Source of the DNA: Salegentibacter flavus
GTDB lineage: Bacteria; Bacteroidota; Bacteroidia; Flavobacteriales; Flavobacteriaceae
Length of the DNA stretch: 54,592 nt
Assembly: GCF_900115145.1 (NCBI RefSeq)
Contig: NZ_FOVL01000024.1
Coordinates: forward strand, 1 to 54,592
Direction: 5' to 3'
In this document: positions 33,667 through 43,034 of the stretch, piece by piece
Layout of the letters: the number at the start of each line of letters is the position of its first letter
Position numbering within the stretch: the first letter of the stretch is position 1
The notes under the pieces: model-generated
What the model was told of the DNA's origin: nothing
Databases searched by the model: none
What the model saw: only the letters and a program-made list of their open reading frames with translations
Position numbers and translations under genes: made by a program

Positions 33667-34851
33667 ATGAAAAAGATAGTTATAACCAATGGAAAGATTA
33701 TTACCCCGTTTAGAATAATCCCTGAAGGAACAGTGGTTATAACAGGAAGTAAAATTACCACTGTTTGCGAGGGAAAGCTTGACGTTGGTAATGCTAATAT
33801 AATTGATGCAAAGGGACATTATGTTTCACCGGGTTTTATAGATATTCATGTTCATGGTGGTGGAGGTTTTGATTTTATGGACGGGGACGAGCTAGGATTT
33901 TTAAAGATAGCAGAATTGCATGCAAAATATGGTACAACTGCAATGGTTCCTACCACATTGACTAGTGAAAAGGAGCATTTGATTAAAACTTTAGACATCT
34001 ATGAGCAAGCTCACAAAAATAATAAAAATGGTGCAGAATTTTTGGGGCTTCACTTAGAAGGACCGTATTTTGCTATGAATCAAAGAGGGGCTCAGGATCC
34101 CCGTTATATTAGGGATCCGGACCCTCAAGAATATATGGAAATTCTTCAACGATCAAATCTAATTGCCCGGTGGAGTGCAGCACCTGAAAGAAATGGAGCA
34201 ATGGCTTTTGGACGTCATCTTCAAGAAAAAGGTGTATTGGCAGCTATTGCTCATACAGATGCTGTGTATGAAGAAGTTGTGGAGGCGGTTGAAAATGGCT
34301 ATTCTCTCTCTACTCACCTCTATTCTGGTATGTCTGGAGTAAGTCGCAAGAATGCTTTTCGATATGCTGGGGTGATAGAGAGTTCCCTGTTAATGGATGA
34401 ATTAGATGTAGAAATCATCGCTGATGGTATTCATTTACCTGCTCCTTTGCTAAAATTGATTTACAAAGTGAAGGGGCCATATAAAATTGCACTTATTACC
34501 GATGCTATGCGGGCAGCGGGCAATCCACCAGGAGAAAGTATATTGGGTAATAAACAAAATGGCTTAAAAGTTATTGTCGAAGATGATGTGGCCAAGCTTC
34601 CAGATCGAACTGCTTTTGCAGGCAGTGTTTCTACTGCAGATAGATTGGTTCGGAATATGATCGAAATGGCCGATGTTCCATTGCGAGATGCTATTTTAAT
34701 GATGAGTACAACCCCCGCAAGAATAATGGGAATTCAAGATAGAAAAGGAAGTTTATTAACAGGAAAAGATGCAGATATTGTCATATTTGATCGAAACATA
34801 CAAATTCAGGAAACCATTATTGGAGGAAAGAGAGTATATAAAAAATCTTAA
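33667..34851 (+). CDS. nagA: N-acetylglucosamine-6-phosphate deacetylase
   Basis: 394 residues, normal length. Metal and substrate motifs are in place: GFIDIHVHGGGGFDFMDG, LGLHLEGPYFAMNQRGA, LITDAMRAAGNPPGES with the catalytic Asp, and FAGSVSTADRLVRNM. NagA removes acetate from GlcNAc-6-P and feeds NagB. No N-acetylhexosamine kinase is found in the window, so phosphorylation must come from elsewhere in the genome. It ends module A, convergent with the second lacI gene. Confidence 0.92.
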   Translation: MKKIVITNGKIITPFRIIPEGTVVITGSKITTVCEGKLDVGNANIIDAKGHYVSPGFIDIHVHGGGGFDFMDGDELGFLKIAELHAKYGTTAMVPTTLTSEKEHLIKTLDIYEQAHKNNKNGAEFLGLHLEGPYFAMNQRGAQDPRYIRDPDPQEYMEILQRSNLIARWSAAPERNGAMAFGRHLQEKGVLAAIAHTDAVYEEVVEAVENGYSLSTHLYSGMSGVSRKNAFRYAGVIESSLLMDELDVEIIADGIHLPAPLLKLIYKVKGPYKIALITDAMRAAGNPPGESILGNKQNGLKVIVEDDVAKLPDRTAFAGSVSTADRLVRNMIEMADVPLRDAILMMSTTPARIMGIQDRKGSLLTGKDADIVIFDRNIQIQETIIGGKRVYKKS

Positions 34852-35088
34852 TTAAAGTAAAAATAGTTTCTATAAAAACAGAAATAATGCTTTTTAGGGA
34901 TATCTTTCTATCAAATTAGGCTGCTTTTATATCTAATTATTAATCCAATTGAAGGCGATAGTCAGCACTTTTCCCATAATGTCGGTGCTATAACAACCTT
35001 CTTTGTTCGGAAATTTAAGACCCACATCGTATTTTATTTGTGGTTGCTATAAGTACTATTTATTTATTTTTTATTTTCGTTTCTTGTC

Positions 35089-36123
35089 TTAAGTTATTTT
35101 TACTGGTTTCTGACTAGATTTTCTTTCAATCAAATTAGGCTGTAAGACAACAGTCCTATATTGCCATGGATTTTTCCCCTTTGCATTTATATTCTCTATT
35201 AGTAGTTCACATGCCTTTTTCCCCATTTCGAATCCAAACTGGTCCACGGTGGACAACGGAGGATCTATCACTTCAGAAAGAGGATCATTACTAAAACCCA
35301 CGAATGCAATATCGTTTGGAATTCTTTTGCCGATCCTTGATAGATATTTCATGGCACCGACTGCTGCAGCATCATTAGCAGAAAAAACGCCGTCAATATC
35401 ATCAATTTTTTCCATAAGGCTTTTCATGCTTTCATAACCATAGTTTTTCATAAGGCTTGATTCCTGGACAAGTGCAGGATCAAATTTCATTTTGTTATTT
35501 TCTAAAGCCATTTTATAACCGTTTAAACGATTTTTATAAAGCTCAAGTGTTTGGGGACCGGCGAAATGTGCAATTTTTTTGCAACCTTTTTCTATTAGAT
35601 GATTTGTTGCCTGATATGCTCCCTCATAATCGCCTGTAATAATTTTATTGGTATTTGTCATACTGGCGCAATGACGGTCAAAAAATACAAGAGGAATATT
35701 TAAATCCTGTAAATGTTTTAAATGTGTACAATTTTCAGTTTCCCAGGAAATCGAAATTAATACACCATCCACCCTGTTTGCGACAAAGTTGTTAATTATT
35801 TTTTTCTCCCGGTCCAACTGTTCGAGGGACTGGGAAATAATTACATTATATCCTTGGGTGAAAGCAGCTTCTTCTATACCGGCTATTGTGGTAGAAAAGA
35901 AAAATCTGGAGATCCTGGGAACAACAATTCCTATGGTGTTACTTTTATTTTGTCTCAGATTTGAGGCTAATAAATTAGTGCTATAACCCAATTCCTTAGC
36001 TTTTTTTAGAACTTTTTCTTTCGTATTTTTAGATACTCGAGGACTATCGTTTAATGCTCGGGATACAGTGGAGCTATCAATAGCCAAGGCGTTAGCAATT
36101 TCATAAATCGTTGTTTTTTTCAT
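35089..36123 (-). CDS. LacI-family transcriptional regulator, module B
   Basis: 344 residues from ATG 36123; an in-frame ATG at 36144 adds 7 residues before the conserved start MKKTTIYEIANAL. Helix-turn-helix at 4-25 (YEIANALAIDSSTVSRAL), hinge STNLLASNLRQNKSN, sugar-binding domain with DGVFSANDAAAVGAMKYL and DIAFVGFSNDPLS. Related to the module A regulator, but the recognition helix and the operators differ. The palindrome 120 bp upstream is its probable site, and the same sequence precedes the SDR/uxuA operon, so it likely controls hexuronate use. Confidence 0.88.
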   Translation of the reverse strand: MKKTTIYEIANALAIDSSTVSRALNDSPRVSKNTKEKVLKKAKELGYSTNLLASNLRQNKSNTIGIVVPRISRFFFSTTIAGIEEAAFTQGYNVIISQSLEQLDREKKIINNFVANRVDGVLISISWETENCTHLKHLQDLNIPLVFFDRHCASMTNTNKIITGDYEGAYQATNHLIEKGCKKIAHFAGPQTLELYKNRLNGYKMALENNKMKFDPALVQESSLMKNYGYESMKSLMEKIDDIDGVFSANDAAAVGAMKYLSRIGKRIPNDIAFVGFSNDPLSEVIDPPLSTVDQFGFEMGKKACELLIENINAKGKNPWQYRTVVLQPNLIERKSSQKPVKIT

Positions 36124-36242
36124 TCCATTAATTAACTGGGACAAATATCTGTTTTTTTAAGCTTTCTAAATGTTAGGAGGCTGAGAAATTTTAAACACAT
36201 AATGTTTAATTAGGCAAGGTAATGATGATTTTCTGAGATTAA

Positions 36243-36258
36243 ATACAATCGATTGTAT
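36243..36258. promoter_or_regulatory. LacI-type operator, module B
   Basis: ATACAATCGATTGTAT is a perfect 16 bp palindrome with central CG. It lies 120 bp before the second lacI gene and about 400 bp before the DUF1080 gene of module B. The 14 bp core recurs exactly at 47553-47566. Confidence 0.78.
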
Positions 36259-36267
36259 AATTTTTAT

Positions 36268-36275
36268 TAAGTTTG
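36268..36275 (+). promoter_or_regulatory. -7 element downstream of the module B operator
   Basis: TAAGTTTG matches TAnnTTTG on the plus strand, 10 bp after the operator. The operator occupies the expected -33 position, so bound repressor would block RNA polymerase. Confidence 0.5.
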
Positions 36276-36661
36276 GAAAGAAAAGAGACCATAACAAAGT
36301 TCAAATTCCAAAAATCATTGAAATTATGACGAATTCAGTTCGCATCACCCTGATAAAGTTTAAACATATAATACTCAATAATTTAGGAGCCACTTTTAAA
36401 TTTTGGAGCTATTTAAGGAAAATGAGATTAACTTAATCTTATGTATGCCCGATTTATAGCCGTACACGCTTTTCCGGTAGATAAAAATCAGAATTCCGGC
36501 AAGAAGATGGTCACCTTGAAAATTTTAAAAGAATAACTAAACTATTTGGCTCCGCTGCAGGTGGTTATATGAATGGCTCTTATGCTGGTTGACGGTTGCC
36601 GGATGGAAAGATAAACCATATTTATCCTATAATTTTAAAGCATTAACCTGAAATAAGTATT

Positions 36662-38047
36662 ATGAATAAAATTATTGTACAATTTTCATTTTCTGTCTTT
36701 TTCGTTTTCTTAGTCATCGCTTGCGGGCAGAATGCTAAAGATAAAGATACGCCATGGCAGGACATCACTCCAGAAAAAGGACTAAAGGGCTGGGAAGTAA
36801 AAGGTGGTGAGGCGGAATACCGCCTGGAAAATAACACAGTGATCGGTAAAACTGTGCACGGGACGGCCAATACTTTTTTGAGTACCGAAAAGAATTATGA
36901 TGATTTTATTTTAAAATTGGAATTTAAAGTTCACCCGAGTATGAATTCTGGAATTCAAATTCGCAGTAACAGCATTCATAGTTATATGGATGGTAGGGTT
37001 CACGGCTATCAAGTTGAAATCGATCCCAGTGATCGCGCCTGGAGTGGGGGAATTTACGATGAAGCCCGACGTGGCTGGCTGGTAAATTTAGAAGGGAATC
37101 CTGAAGCTCAACAGGCTTTCAAACAAGATGAATGGAATACCTATCGCGTTGAAGCCATCGGCGATACCATAAAAACCTGGGTAAACAGTGTACCGGCTGC
37201 TCATCTTATAGATGAGAAGACCGCCAGCGGATTTATTGCTCTACAGGTACACAGCATCAATGAAGATAGCGAAGAAGGTACTGAAATCAGCTGGCGAAAT
37301 ATTAAAATTTTGACGGAAGATTTGGAAGAATATTCAAAGGAAAGTCCACTCGAGCCTGTAATTACTAAAAACCAACTTACTAAATCGGAAGCCGAAGTTG
37401 GTTGGGAAATGCTTTGGAACGGGGAATCTACTGAAGGATGGCGTGGTGCGAAGCTTGAAGAATTTCCTGAAGAAGGCTGGGAAATAGAAAATGGCGTATT
37501 AACCGTTTTAGCCAGTGGCGGAGAAGAATCGGCGGCAGGTGGCGATATTGTGACTAAAAAACTGTATAGCGATTTTGAATTGAAACTAGATTTTAAAATC
37601 ACCGAAGGTGCTAATAGCGGCATCAAATATTTTGTAGATACAGGACTCAATAAAGGTGAAGGCTCAGCTATCGGACTTGAATATCAGATTTTGGATGATG
37701 AGAGGCATCCCGATGCCAAAAAAGGTAACCACGAAGGTAGCCGAACTATGGCCTCCCTGTACGATTTAATTCAAGCCCATCCCGATAAGCCTGTAAATCC
37801 CATTAGGGAGTGGAATACAGCACGAATTATTTCAGAAGGAAATCACGTAGAACATTGGCTAAACGGTGAAAAAGTTCTGGAATATGAAAGAAAAACAGAA
37901 GAATTCAGAAAATTGATTGCTGAAAGTAAATACGAAGATTGGCCTAATTTCGGGGAACTGGAGGAGGGACACCTTCTTTTGCAGGATCACGGCAACCGCG
38001 TAAGTTTCAAAAATATAAAAATAAAAACATCTCAATATGAGCAGTAG
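36662..38047 (+). CDS. Two-domain DUF1080 lipoprotein, 3-keto-disaccharide hydrolase family (copy B)
   Basis: 461 residues, lipoprotein signal ending VFLVIACGQNAK. Same two-domain build as the copy at 25921, with the matching motifs MNSGIQIRSNS, HGYQVEIDPSDRAWSGGIYD and GLEYQIL at equal spacing. Its codons are more G+C-rich than those of copy A, hinting at a separate history. Start overlap: the next gene begins inside its last codons (38037). Different substrate specificity from copy A is likely but cannot be read from sequence. Confidence 0.85.
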   Translation: MNKIIVQFSFSVFFVFLVIACGQNAKDKDTPWQDITPEKGLKGWEVKGGEAEYRLENNTVIGKTVHGTANTFLSTEKNYDDFILKLEFKVHPSMNSGIQIRSNSIHSYMDGRVHGYQVEIDPSDRAWSGGIYDEARRGWLVNLEGNPEAQQAFKQDEWNTYRVEAIGDTIKTWVNSVPAAHLIDEKTASGFIALQVHSINEDSEEGTEISWRNIKILTEDLEEYSKESPLEPVITKNQLTKSEAEVGWEMLWNGESTEGWRGAKLEEFPEEGWEIENGVLTVLASGGEESAAGGDIVTKKLYSDFELKLDFKITEGANSGIKYFVDTGLNKGEGSAIGLEYQILDDERHPDAKKGNHEGSRTMASLYDLIQAHPDKPVNPIREWNTARIISEGNHVEHWLNGEKVLEYERKTEEFRKLIAESKYEDWPNFGELEEGHLLLQDHGNRVSFKNIKIKTSQYEQ

Positions 38048-39377
38048 AAGAGATTTTATCAAGAAAACAGGTTTGGCCGGAACAGGAATTGCCCTTAGCA
38101 GTTCGGCTATGGGAATGCCGGCGAGCATTTACCGGAATATTATAGGTTCAAACAATCGAATCAACATTGCCATTGCCGGTTTGGGGAGACGATTAGGTGC
38201 TTTTTTTGAACCAATTGCCGCAGAATCTTCCAATGTAAAACTACTTTATTTATGTGATGTGATGAAAAGTCAGCGGGAAAATGCACTGGAGCGTTTTTCG
38301 GGGCATATTGATTACAAGCCCAAACTGGAAACCGATTTCCGAAAAATTTTGGAAGATCAAGAAGTGGATATGTTAATCAATGCCACGCCCGATCACTGGC
38401 ACACGCCGGGTTCGATTATGGCGTTACAGGCCGGAAAACATGTATATGTAGAAAAACCTTCCAGCCATAATATGGAAGAAAATGAATTGCTGATAGAAGC
38501 CCAGAAAAAATACGGAAAATTGGTGCAAATGGGCAACCAGCAACGCTCTTCGTTACATACTATTGAAATTATTAAAGATATCCATGAAGGAAAAATAGGA
38601 AAACCTTATAAAGCTGTCGCTTTTTATACTAATGCTCGGGGTGAAACTCCAATGCAGCAAAAGGCTCCAGTTCCCGATGGACTCGATTGGGAGTTATGGC
38701 AGGGGCCGGCACCAAGGAGGGAATACACCGCTGAAACCTGGGATTATAACTGGCATTGGTATGGCTGGGATCATGGTACGGCCGAAACCGGAAATAATGC
38801 CACTCACGAGTTTGATATTGCCCGGTGGGCTCTTCAGGTGGGATATCCGCAACGTGTAGAGGTAGAAGCTGCCAAACGACACTTTTTAAATGATGGCTGG
38901 GAAATGTACGATACCATGGAAGCCACTTTTAAATATGCTGATGATAAAATTATTCAGTGGGATGGCAAAAGTCGAAACGCTTATGACACATACGGCGGTG
39001 GCCGTGGAACGGTAATTTATGGTAGCGAAGGCGGGGTGTATGTAGACCGGCAACGTTACAAATTAACCGATCGCCAAGGAGAAGTAGTAAAAGAATTTAA
39101 CTCGGAAAGTAACGAAGGCGGCACCGCCCTTGGGGGTGGGGGCAATATGTCGACCGCCCATGTAGTGAATCTTTTTGAAGGTATACGCGGAAAGTCAGAG
39201 CTTAATTCACCAATAGTAGATGCTAATATTAGTACGGCTATGGTACACTATTCCAACATTGCTGCTCGCCTAGGTAAAGGTTTTGATATAAATGAAAATA
39301 CCGGTCGTATGTTCGACCGTGAGGCCATGGGCCTTTGGAGCCGGGAATATGAACCCGGGTGGAAGCCAAAAATTTAA
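38037..39377 (+). CDS. Exported Gfo/Idh/MocA-family oxidoreductase (copy B)
   Basis: 446 residues. Twin-arginine-type signal (SRRDFIKKTGLAGTGIAL), nucleotide motif INIAIAGLGRRLGAFFEPI, ATPDHWHTPGSIMALQAGKH, catalytic HVYVEKPSSHN, and a substrate domain with LDWELWQGPAPRREY and NWHWYGWDHGTAETGNNATHEFDI. It overlaps the DUF1080 gene by 11 bp, showing translational coupling. It is the counterpart of the 27318 gene and presumably supplies the 3-keto substrate for its neighbour. Confidence 0.88.
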   Translation: MSSRRDFIKKTGLAGTGIALSSSAMGMPASIYRNIIGSNNRINIAIAGLGRRLGAFFEPIAAESSNVKLLYLCDVMKSQRENALERFSGHIDYKPKLETDFRKILEDQEVDMLINATPDHWHTPGSIMALQAGKHVYVEKPSSHNMEENELLIEAQKKYGKLVQMGNQQRSSLHTIEIIKDIHEGKIGKPYKAVAFYTNARGETPMQQKAPVPDGLDWELWQGPAPRREYTAETWDYNWHWYGWDHGTAETGNNATHEFDIARWALQVGYPQRVEVEAAKRHFLNDGWEMYDTMEATFKYADDKIIQWDGKSRNAYDTYGGGRGTVIYGSEGGVYVDRQRYKLTDRQGEVVKEFNSESNEGGTALGGGGNMSTAHVVNLFEGIRGKSELNSPIVDANISTAMVHYSNIAARLGKGFDINENTGRMFDREAMGLWSREYEPGWKPKI

Positions 39378-39379
39378 TT

Positions 39380-40525
39380 ATGGAAAGAATAAGCGTTGTA
39401 ATAAAAAGTGGGATAGGAGCTGTGGGAATGATATCTGCTAAGTATCCACTTAATTCCTTTTCTGGAAATGAGATTATAAATATAAAGAATAGGAGACCGT
39501 GGAAGTGGACTTATTCCTAATATTGAAAAATTGCCAAGTTTAATTTGATAGCCTGTTGTGATATACTATCCTTCCGACTTGAAAAGGCATTGTTCAAATC
39601 AAAGAAAAAGATAATAGTTATTACAGAGGAATTTGAGATGATAGAAATATAGATGCGGTTTTGGTAGTGATTCCTATCAATACCCTTGCTTCAATAAAAA
39701 ATGGCGACCTGGATGCCGGTAAAACATGTTTATGAAGATAAGACTATGGCAAAGGGATTCGATAGAAAAAAAAATTAAGTTCCAAAGTTCATCAAGGAGG
39801 ACATTATTATCATATTTATCATTTATAGACTCACATAATTGGTTTAAAGAAAGGAGGAAGGTGGAAAATATTACAGTTTTTGAATGTCAATAGAATTGAT
39901 TTAGTGATTGGAGGAGGCCAGTTCCTCATTCAGATTTGGAAGGTTTGATTAACTGGAAAATGTATAAGGAATATTCTGGTGGACTTGTAGCTGAATTGTG
40001 TTCCCATCAGAGTGATGCAGTAAACTGGGTTTTAGATGACGTTCCCCAACAAGTTATAGAGGTTTGGGATCATAGATTATTGGAAGGATGGAACGGGGGT
40101 CTATGATAATATCCAACTTAATTATTTATATCCAAGCGGGATTAAATATAAATGACCCATTTAGAGCAGGTTATATGATTATCAAATTAAGGTTTTAGGT
40201 AATAAGGGAACTATTATTTTGGATTACGAAAAAGTGTGATTCTACCTACAAACTAAGAACGAAGAGAGAATAACATATGATTTTTGATAGTGTTTCCGTC
40301 GCAATAATGGCATGGGAAGAGGGCAAGGAAATTCTATTAGATTACAACATATACCTTCTTCAGAAAAAGCCCTGAAAGACTTTGCAGAAAGACTTCTAAA
40401 TAACTCAACTCTTGCTTCAAATGTTTTAACTGGATAAAATCAGCTATATCGGTCCAGATGCTTTGCCTAGTGGAAACGTAATTAAATGGCAAAACGAATT
40501 TGATGGGTATTTTGCAATGAATTAA
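39380..40525 (+). pseudogene. Decayed Gfo/Idh/MocA oxidoreductase gene (copy B of the 28638 gene)
   Basis: From ATG 39380 several frames must be joined to recover the family. Recognisable pieces are RNIDAVLVVIPINTLAS-like near 39650, KHVYEDKTMAKGF near 39725, [20 protein letters not shown] near 39915, [19 protein letters not shown] near 39975 and a terminal NVIKWQNEFDGYFAMN. These align in order with the exported enzyme at 28638. Many stops and shifts show long-standing loss. It starts 2 bp after the intact oxidoreductase and ends 10 bp before uxaC, so the operon still reads through it. Confidence 0.85.
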
Positions 40526-40535
40526 TAATATTTAT

Positions 40536-41939
40536 ATGAAAAAAAATGTGTATTTAAATAGAAACTTTCTTCTCGAAAACAAATATTCAGAAGAACTTTT
40601 TCATAAGTATGCGGCCAACCAGCCTATTATAGATTATCACTGTCATTTATCTCCTAAGGAAATTGCCGAAGACCGGGTTTACGAGAATATAAGCCAGGTC
40701 TGGATTGCCGGAGATCATTACAAATGGCGTGCGATGCGCACCATGGGTGTCAATGAAAAATATATTACTGGCGATGCTTCCGATAAGGAAAAATTTATGG
40801 CCTGGGCCAAAACAGTGCCGCATACCCTAAGAAATCCTCTTTACCATTGGACGCACCTTGAACTAAAAAGATACTTCGGGATCGATGAATTGCTCAACGA
40901 GGATTCAGCAGAACGTATATACGAAGAAGTAAATAAACAGTTGCAACAACCTGAAAATTCTTGCCAAGGGTTGCTTAGGCAAATGAATGTTGAAACTGTT
41001 TGCACTACTGAAGACCCAACTGATACTCTGGAATATCACCAGCAACTTGAAAAAAGCGATTTCGAAATAAAAGTGAGTACAGCATTTCGCCCTGATAAGG
41101 CGATTCTTATTGAGGCCGAAACCTATAACGATTACCTGGACAAACTGGGAGAAGTAGCTGAAATTTCAATAAATTCTTATGAGGACCTTCGAAACGGCTT
41201 GCGAAAGCGTATTGAATATTTTGATTCCAACGGATGTAACTTATGTGATCACGGTTTGAGTTTTATTTCAGCAGAAGATTTTACCGAAAATGAAATTAAC
41301 AAGATCTTCAGTAAAAAAAGAAAGGGAAAATCAATTTCAGATATGGAAGCTGAAAAATTTAAAAGTGCCATTTTATTATATCTTGGTGAAACTTACCATG
41401 AGTTTGGATGGGTGCAGCAGTTTCACCTCGGCGCCTTGCGTAATAATAATAAACGAATGCTAAAGCAATTAGGACCCGACACCGGTTGGGATTCCATTGG
41501 TGATTATAAGCAGGCAGAAAATCTCTCTAAATTCCTTGATAGACTTGACGGAAAGGATAAATTGACCAAAACCATCCTTTATAATTTGAATCCGGCAGAT
41601 AATGAGATTTTTGCCAGCATGATAGGGAATTTTAACGATGGAAGTATTAAAGGAAAGGTTCAGTTTGGATCGGGTTGGTGGTTTTTAGATCAAAAAGACG
41701 GGATCATCAAACAACTTAACGCATTATCGAATATGGGACTGGTAAGTACATTTATTGGGATGTTGACCGATTCCAGGAGTTTTCTGTCGTATCCAAGACA
41801 TGAATATTTTAGAAGAGTCTTGTGTAATTTGTTCGGCCAGGAAATCGCCAGTGGGGAATTACCAGGAGATTTAGATCTGGTAGGTAAGACCGTTTCGAAT
41901 ATTAGTTACCATAATGCTAAAGAATATTTTGAATTTTAG
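40536..41939 (+). CDS. uxaC: Glucuronate (uronate) isomerase
   Basis: 467 residues, full length. IIDYHCHLSPKEIAEDRVYENISQVW is the metal-binding start (kept here as HCHLSPKEIAEDR), with VCTTEDPTDTLEYHQQL, FHLGALRNNNKRM and GMLTDSRSFLSYPRHEYFRR, all typical of UxaC. It converts D-glucuronate to D-fructuronate (and galacturonate to tagaturonate). It opens the hexuronate gene block, 10 bp behind the pseudogene. Confidence 0.94.
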   Translation: MKKNVYLNRNFLLENKYSEELFHKYAANQPIIDYHCHLSPKEIAEDRVYENISQVWIAGDHYKWRAMRTMGVNEKYITGDASDKEKFMAWAKTVPHTLRNPLYHWTHLELKRYFGIDELLNEDSAERIYEEVNKQLQQPENSCQGLLRQMNVETVCTTEDPTDTLEYHQQLEKSDFEIKVSTAFRPDKAILIEAETYNDYLDKLGEVAEISINSYEDLRNGLRKRIEYFDSNGCNLCDHGLSFISAEDFTENEINKIFSKKRKGKSISDMEAEKFKSAILLYLGETYHEFGWVQQFHLGALRNNNKRMLKQLGPDTGWDSIGDYKQAENLSKFLDRLDGKDKLTKTILYNLNPADNEIFASMIGNFNDGSIKGKVQFGSGWWFLDQKDGIIKQLNALSNMGLVSTFIGMLTDSRSFLSYPRHEYFRRVLCNLFGQEIASGELPGDLDLVGKTVSNISYHNAKEYFEF

Positions 41940-41977
41940 ATTAAAAAATAATATAAATAATTGAATAACTATTAAAT

Positions 41978-43018
41978 ATGAAAAAAGTAGTAACATTTGG
42001 AGAGATCATGCTTCGGTTGGCCCCTCAGGAACATCTGAGGTTTTCCCAGGCCACCAGTTTTGATGTAGTCTATGGAGGTGGAGAATCTAATGTGGCAGTA
42101 TCCCTTGCTAATTATGGCGTGCCTGTAGATTTTGTAACACGCTTACCTAAAAATGATATTGGTGACTGCGCACTAATGGAAATGCGTAAAAGAAACGTAG
42201 GTGTTGATAAAATTGTATTTGGAGGAGATCGTCTTGGGATTTATTTTTTGGAGACCGGAGCTGTAAGCCGTGGTAGTAAGGTTGTTTATGACCGTGCTCA
42301 TTCTGCTATGTCCGAAATTGATGAGGGTATGGTAGACTGGGAAAAAGTTTTTGAAGGAACAGAATGGTTCCATTGGACCGGTATTACCCCTGCTATTTCC
42401 CAGGGAGCGGCAAATGCCTGCCTGGAAGCAGTAAAGGTGGCTAGGAAAATGGGAATTATCATTTCCACCGATCTTAATTATCGCGCTAAGTTATGGAAAT
42501 ACGGAGTAGAGCCGGAGGCTATAATGACCGAGCTTACTTCCTATTGTGATATCATTCTAGGAAATGAAGAGGATGCTGAAAAACATTTTGGAATAAAACC
42601 TGAAGGTCTGGATATTACCACCCAGGGTGAACATGTAAAAGCAGAAGCTTTTTTATCGGTTTGCCAACAAATGATGGAGAAATTTCCAAATGCTAAGAAA
42701 GTAATTACCACACTTCGGGGTTCACTTTCGGCTTCTCATAATACCTGGGCGGGAGTGTTGTATGATGGAGAAACCATGTTTACATCCCCGGAATATAATA
42801 TCACCCATATCGTAGATAGAGTAGGTGGGGGAGATTCATTTATGGCTGGTTTGATCTATGGATTGTTGACCTATCCTGATGATGACCAGAATGCACTGAA
42901 TTTTGCCGTAGCTGCTTCAGCTTTAAAGCATACCATAAAGGGAGATGCGAATTTGGTGACTATTGATGAAGTTAAAAAATTAATGGGCGGCGATGCTTCA
43001 GGGCGGGTTGCCAGATAA
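41978..43018 (+). CDS. kdgK: 2-dehydro-3-deoxygluconokinase, PfkB family (first copy)
   Basis: 346 residues. VVTFGEIMLRLAPQEHLRF and YGGGESNVAVSLANYGV are the PfkB substrate motifs, DIILGNEEDAEKHFGI a KdgK-like block, and DRVGGGDSFMAGLIYGL the ATP/catalytic-base motif (GGGD). KdgK phosphorylates KDG to KDPG. The neighbouring aldolase and isomerase support this. A second kinase gene lies after eda. Confidence 0.88.
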   Translation: MKKVVTFGEIMLRLAPQEHLRFSQATSFDVVYGGGESNVAVSLANYGVPVDFVTRLPKNDIGDCALMEMRKRNVGVDKIVFGGDRLGIYFLETGAVSRGSKVVYDRAHSAMSEIDEGMVDWEKVFEGTEWFHWTGITPAISQGAANACLEAVKVARKMGIIISTDLNYRAKLWKYGVEPEAIMTELTSYCDIILGNEEDAEKHFGIKPEGLDITTQGEHVKAEAFLSVCQQMMEKFPNAKKVITTLRGSLSASHNTWAGVLYDGETMFTSPEYNITHIVDRVGGGDSFMAGLIYGLLTYPDDDQNALNFAVAASALKHTIKGDANLVTIDEVKKLMGGDASGRVAR

Positions 43019-43034
43019 CAAGAAAAAAGAAAAA

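Larger units (their letters stand above)
36124..36661. other. Promoter region of module B with degraded coding sequence
   Basis: 538 bp. It holds an operator and promoter at 36243-36275. At about 36530-36640 it carries a short stretch reading FGSAAGGYMNGSYAG, then a stop, then RLPDGKINHIYPI. This looks like the tail of a lost gene, which I cannot name. Confidence 0.45.
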
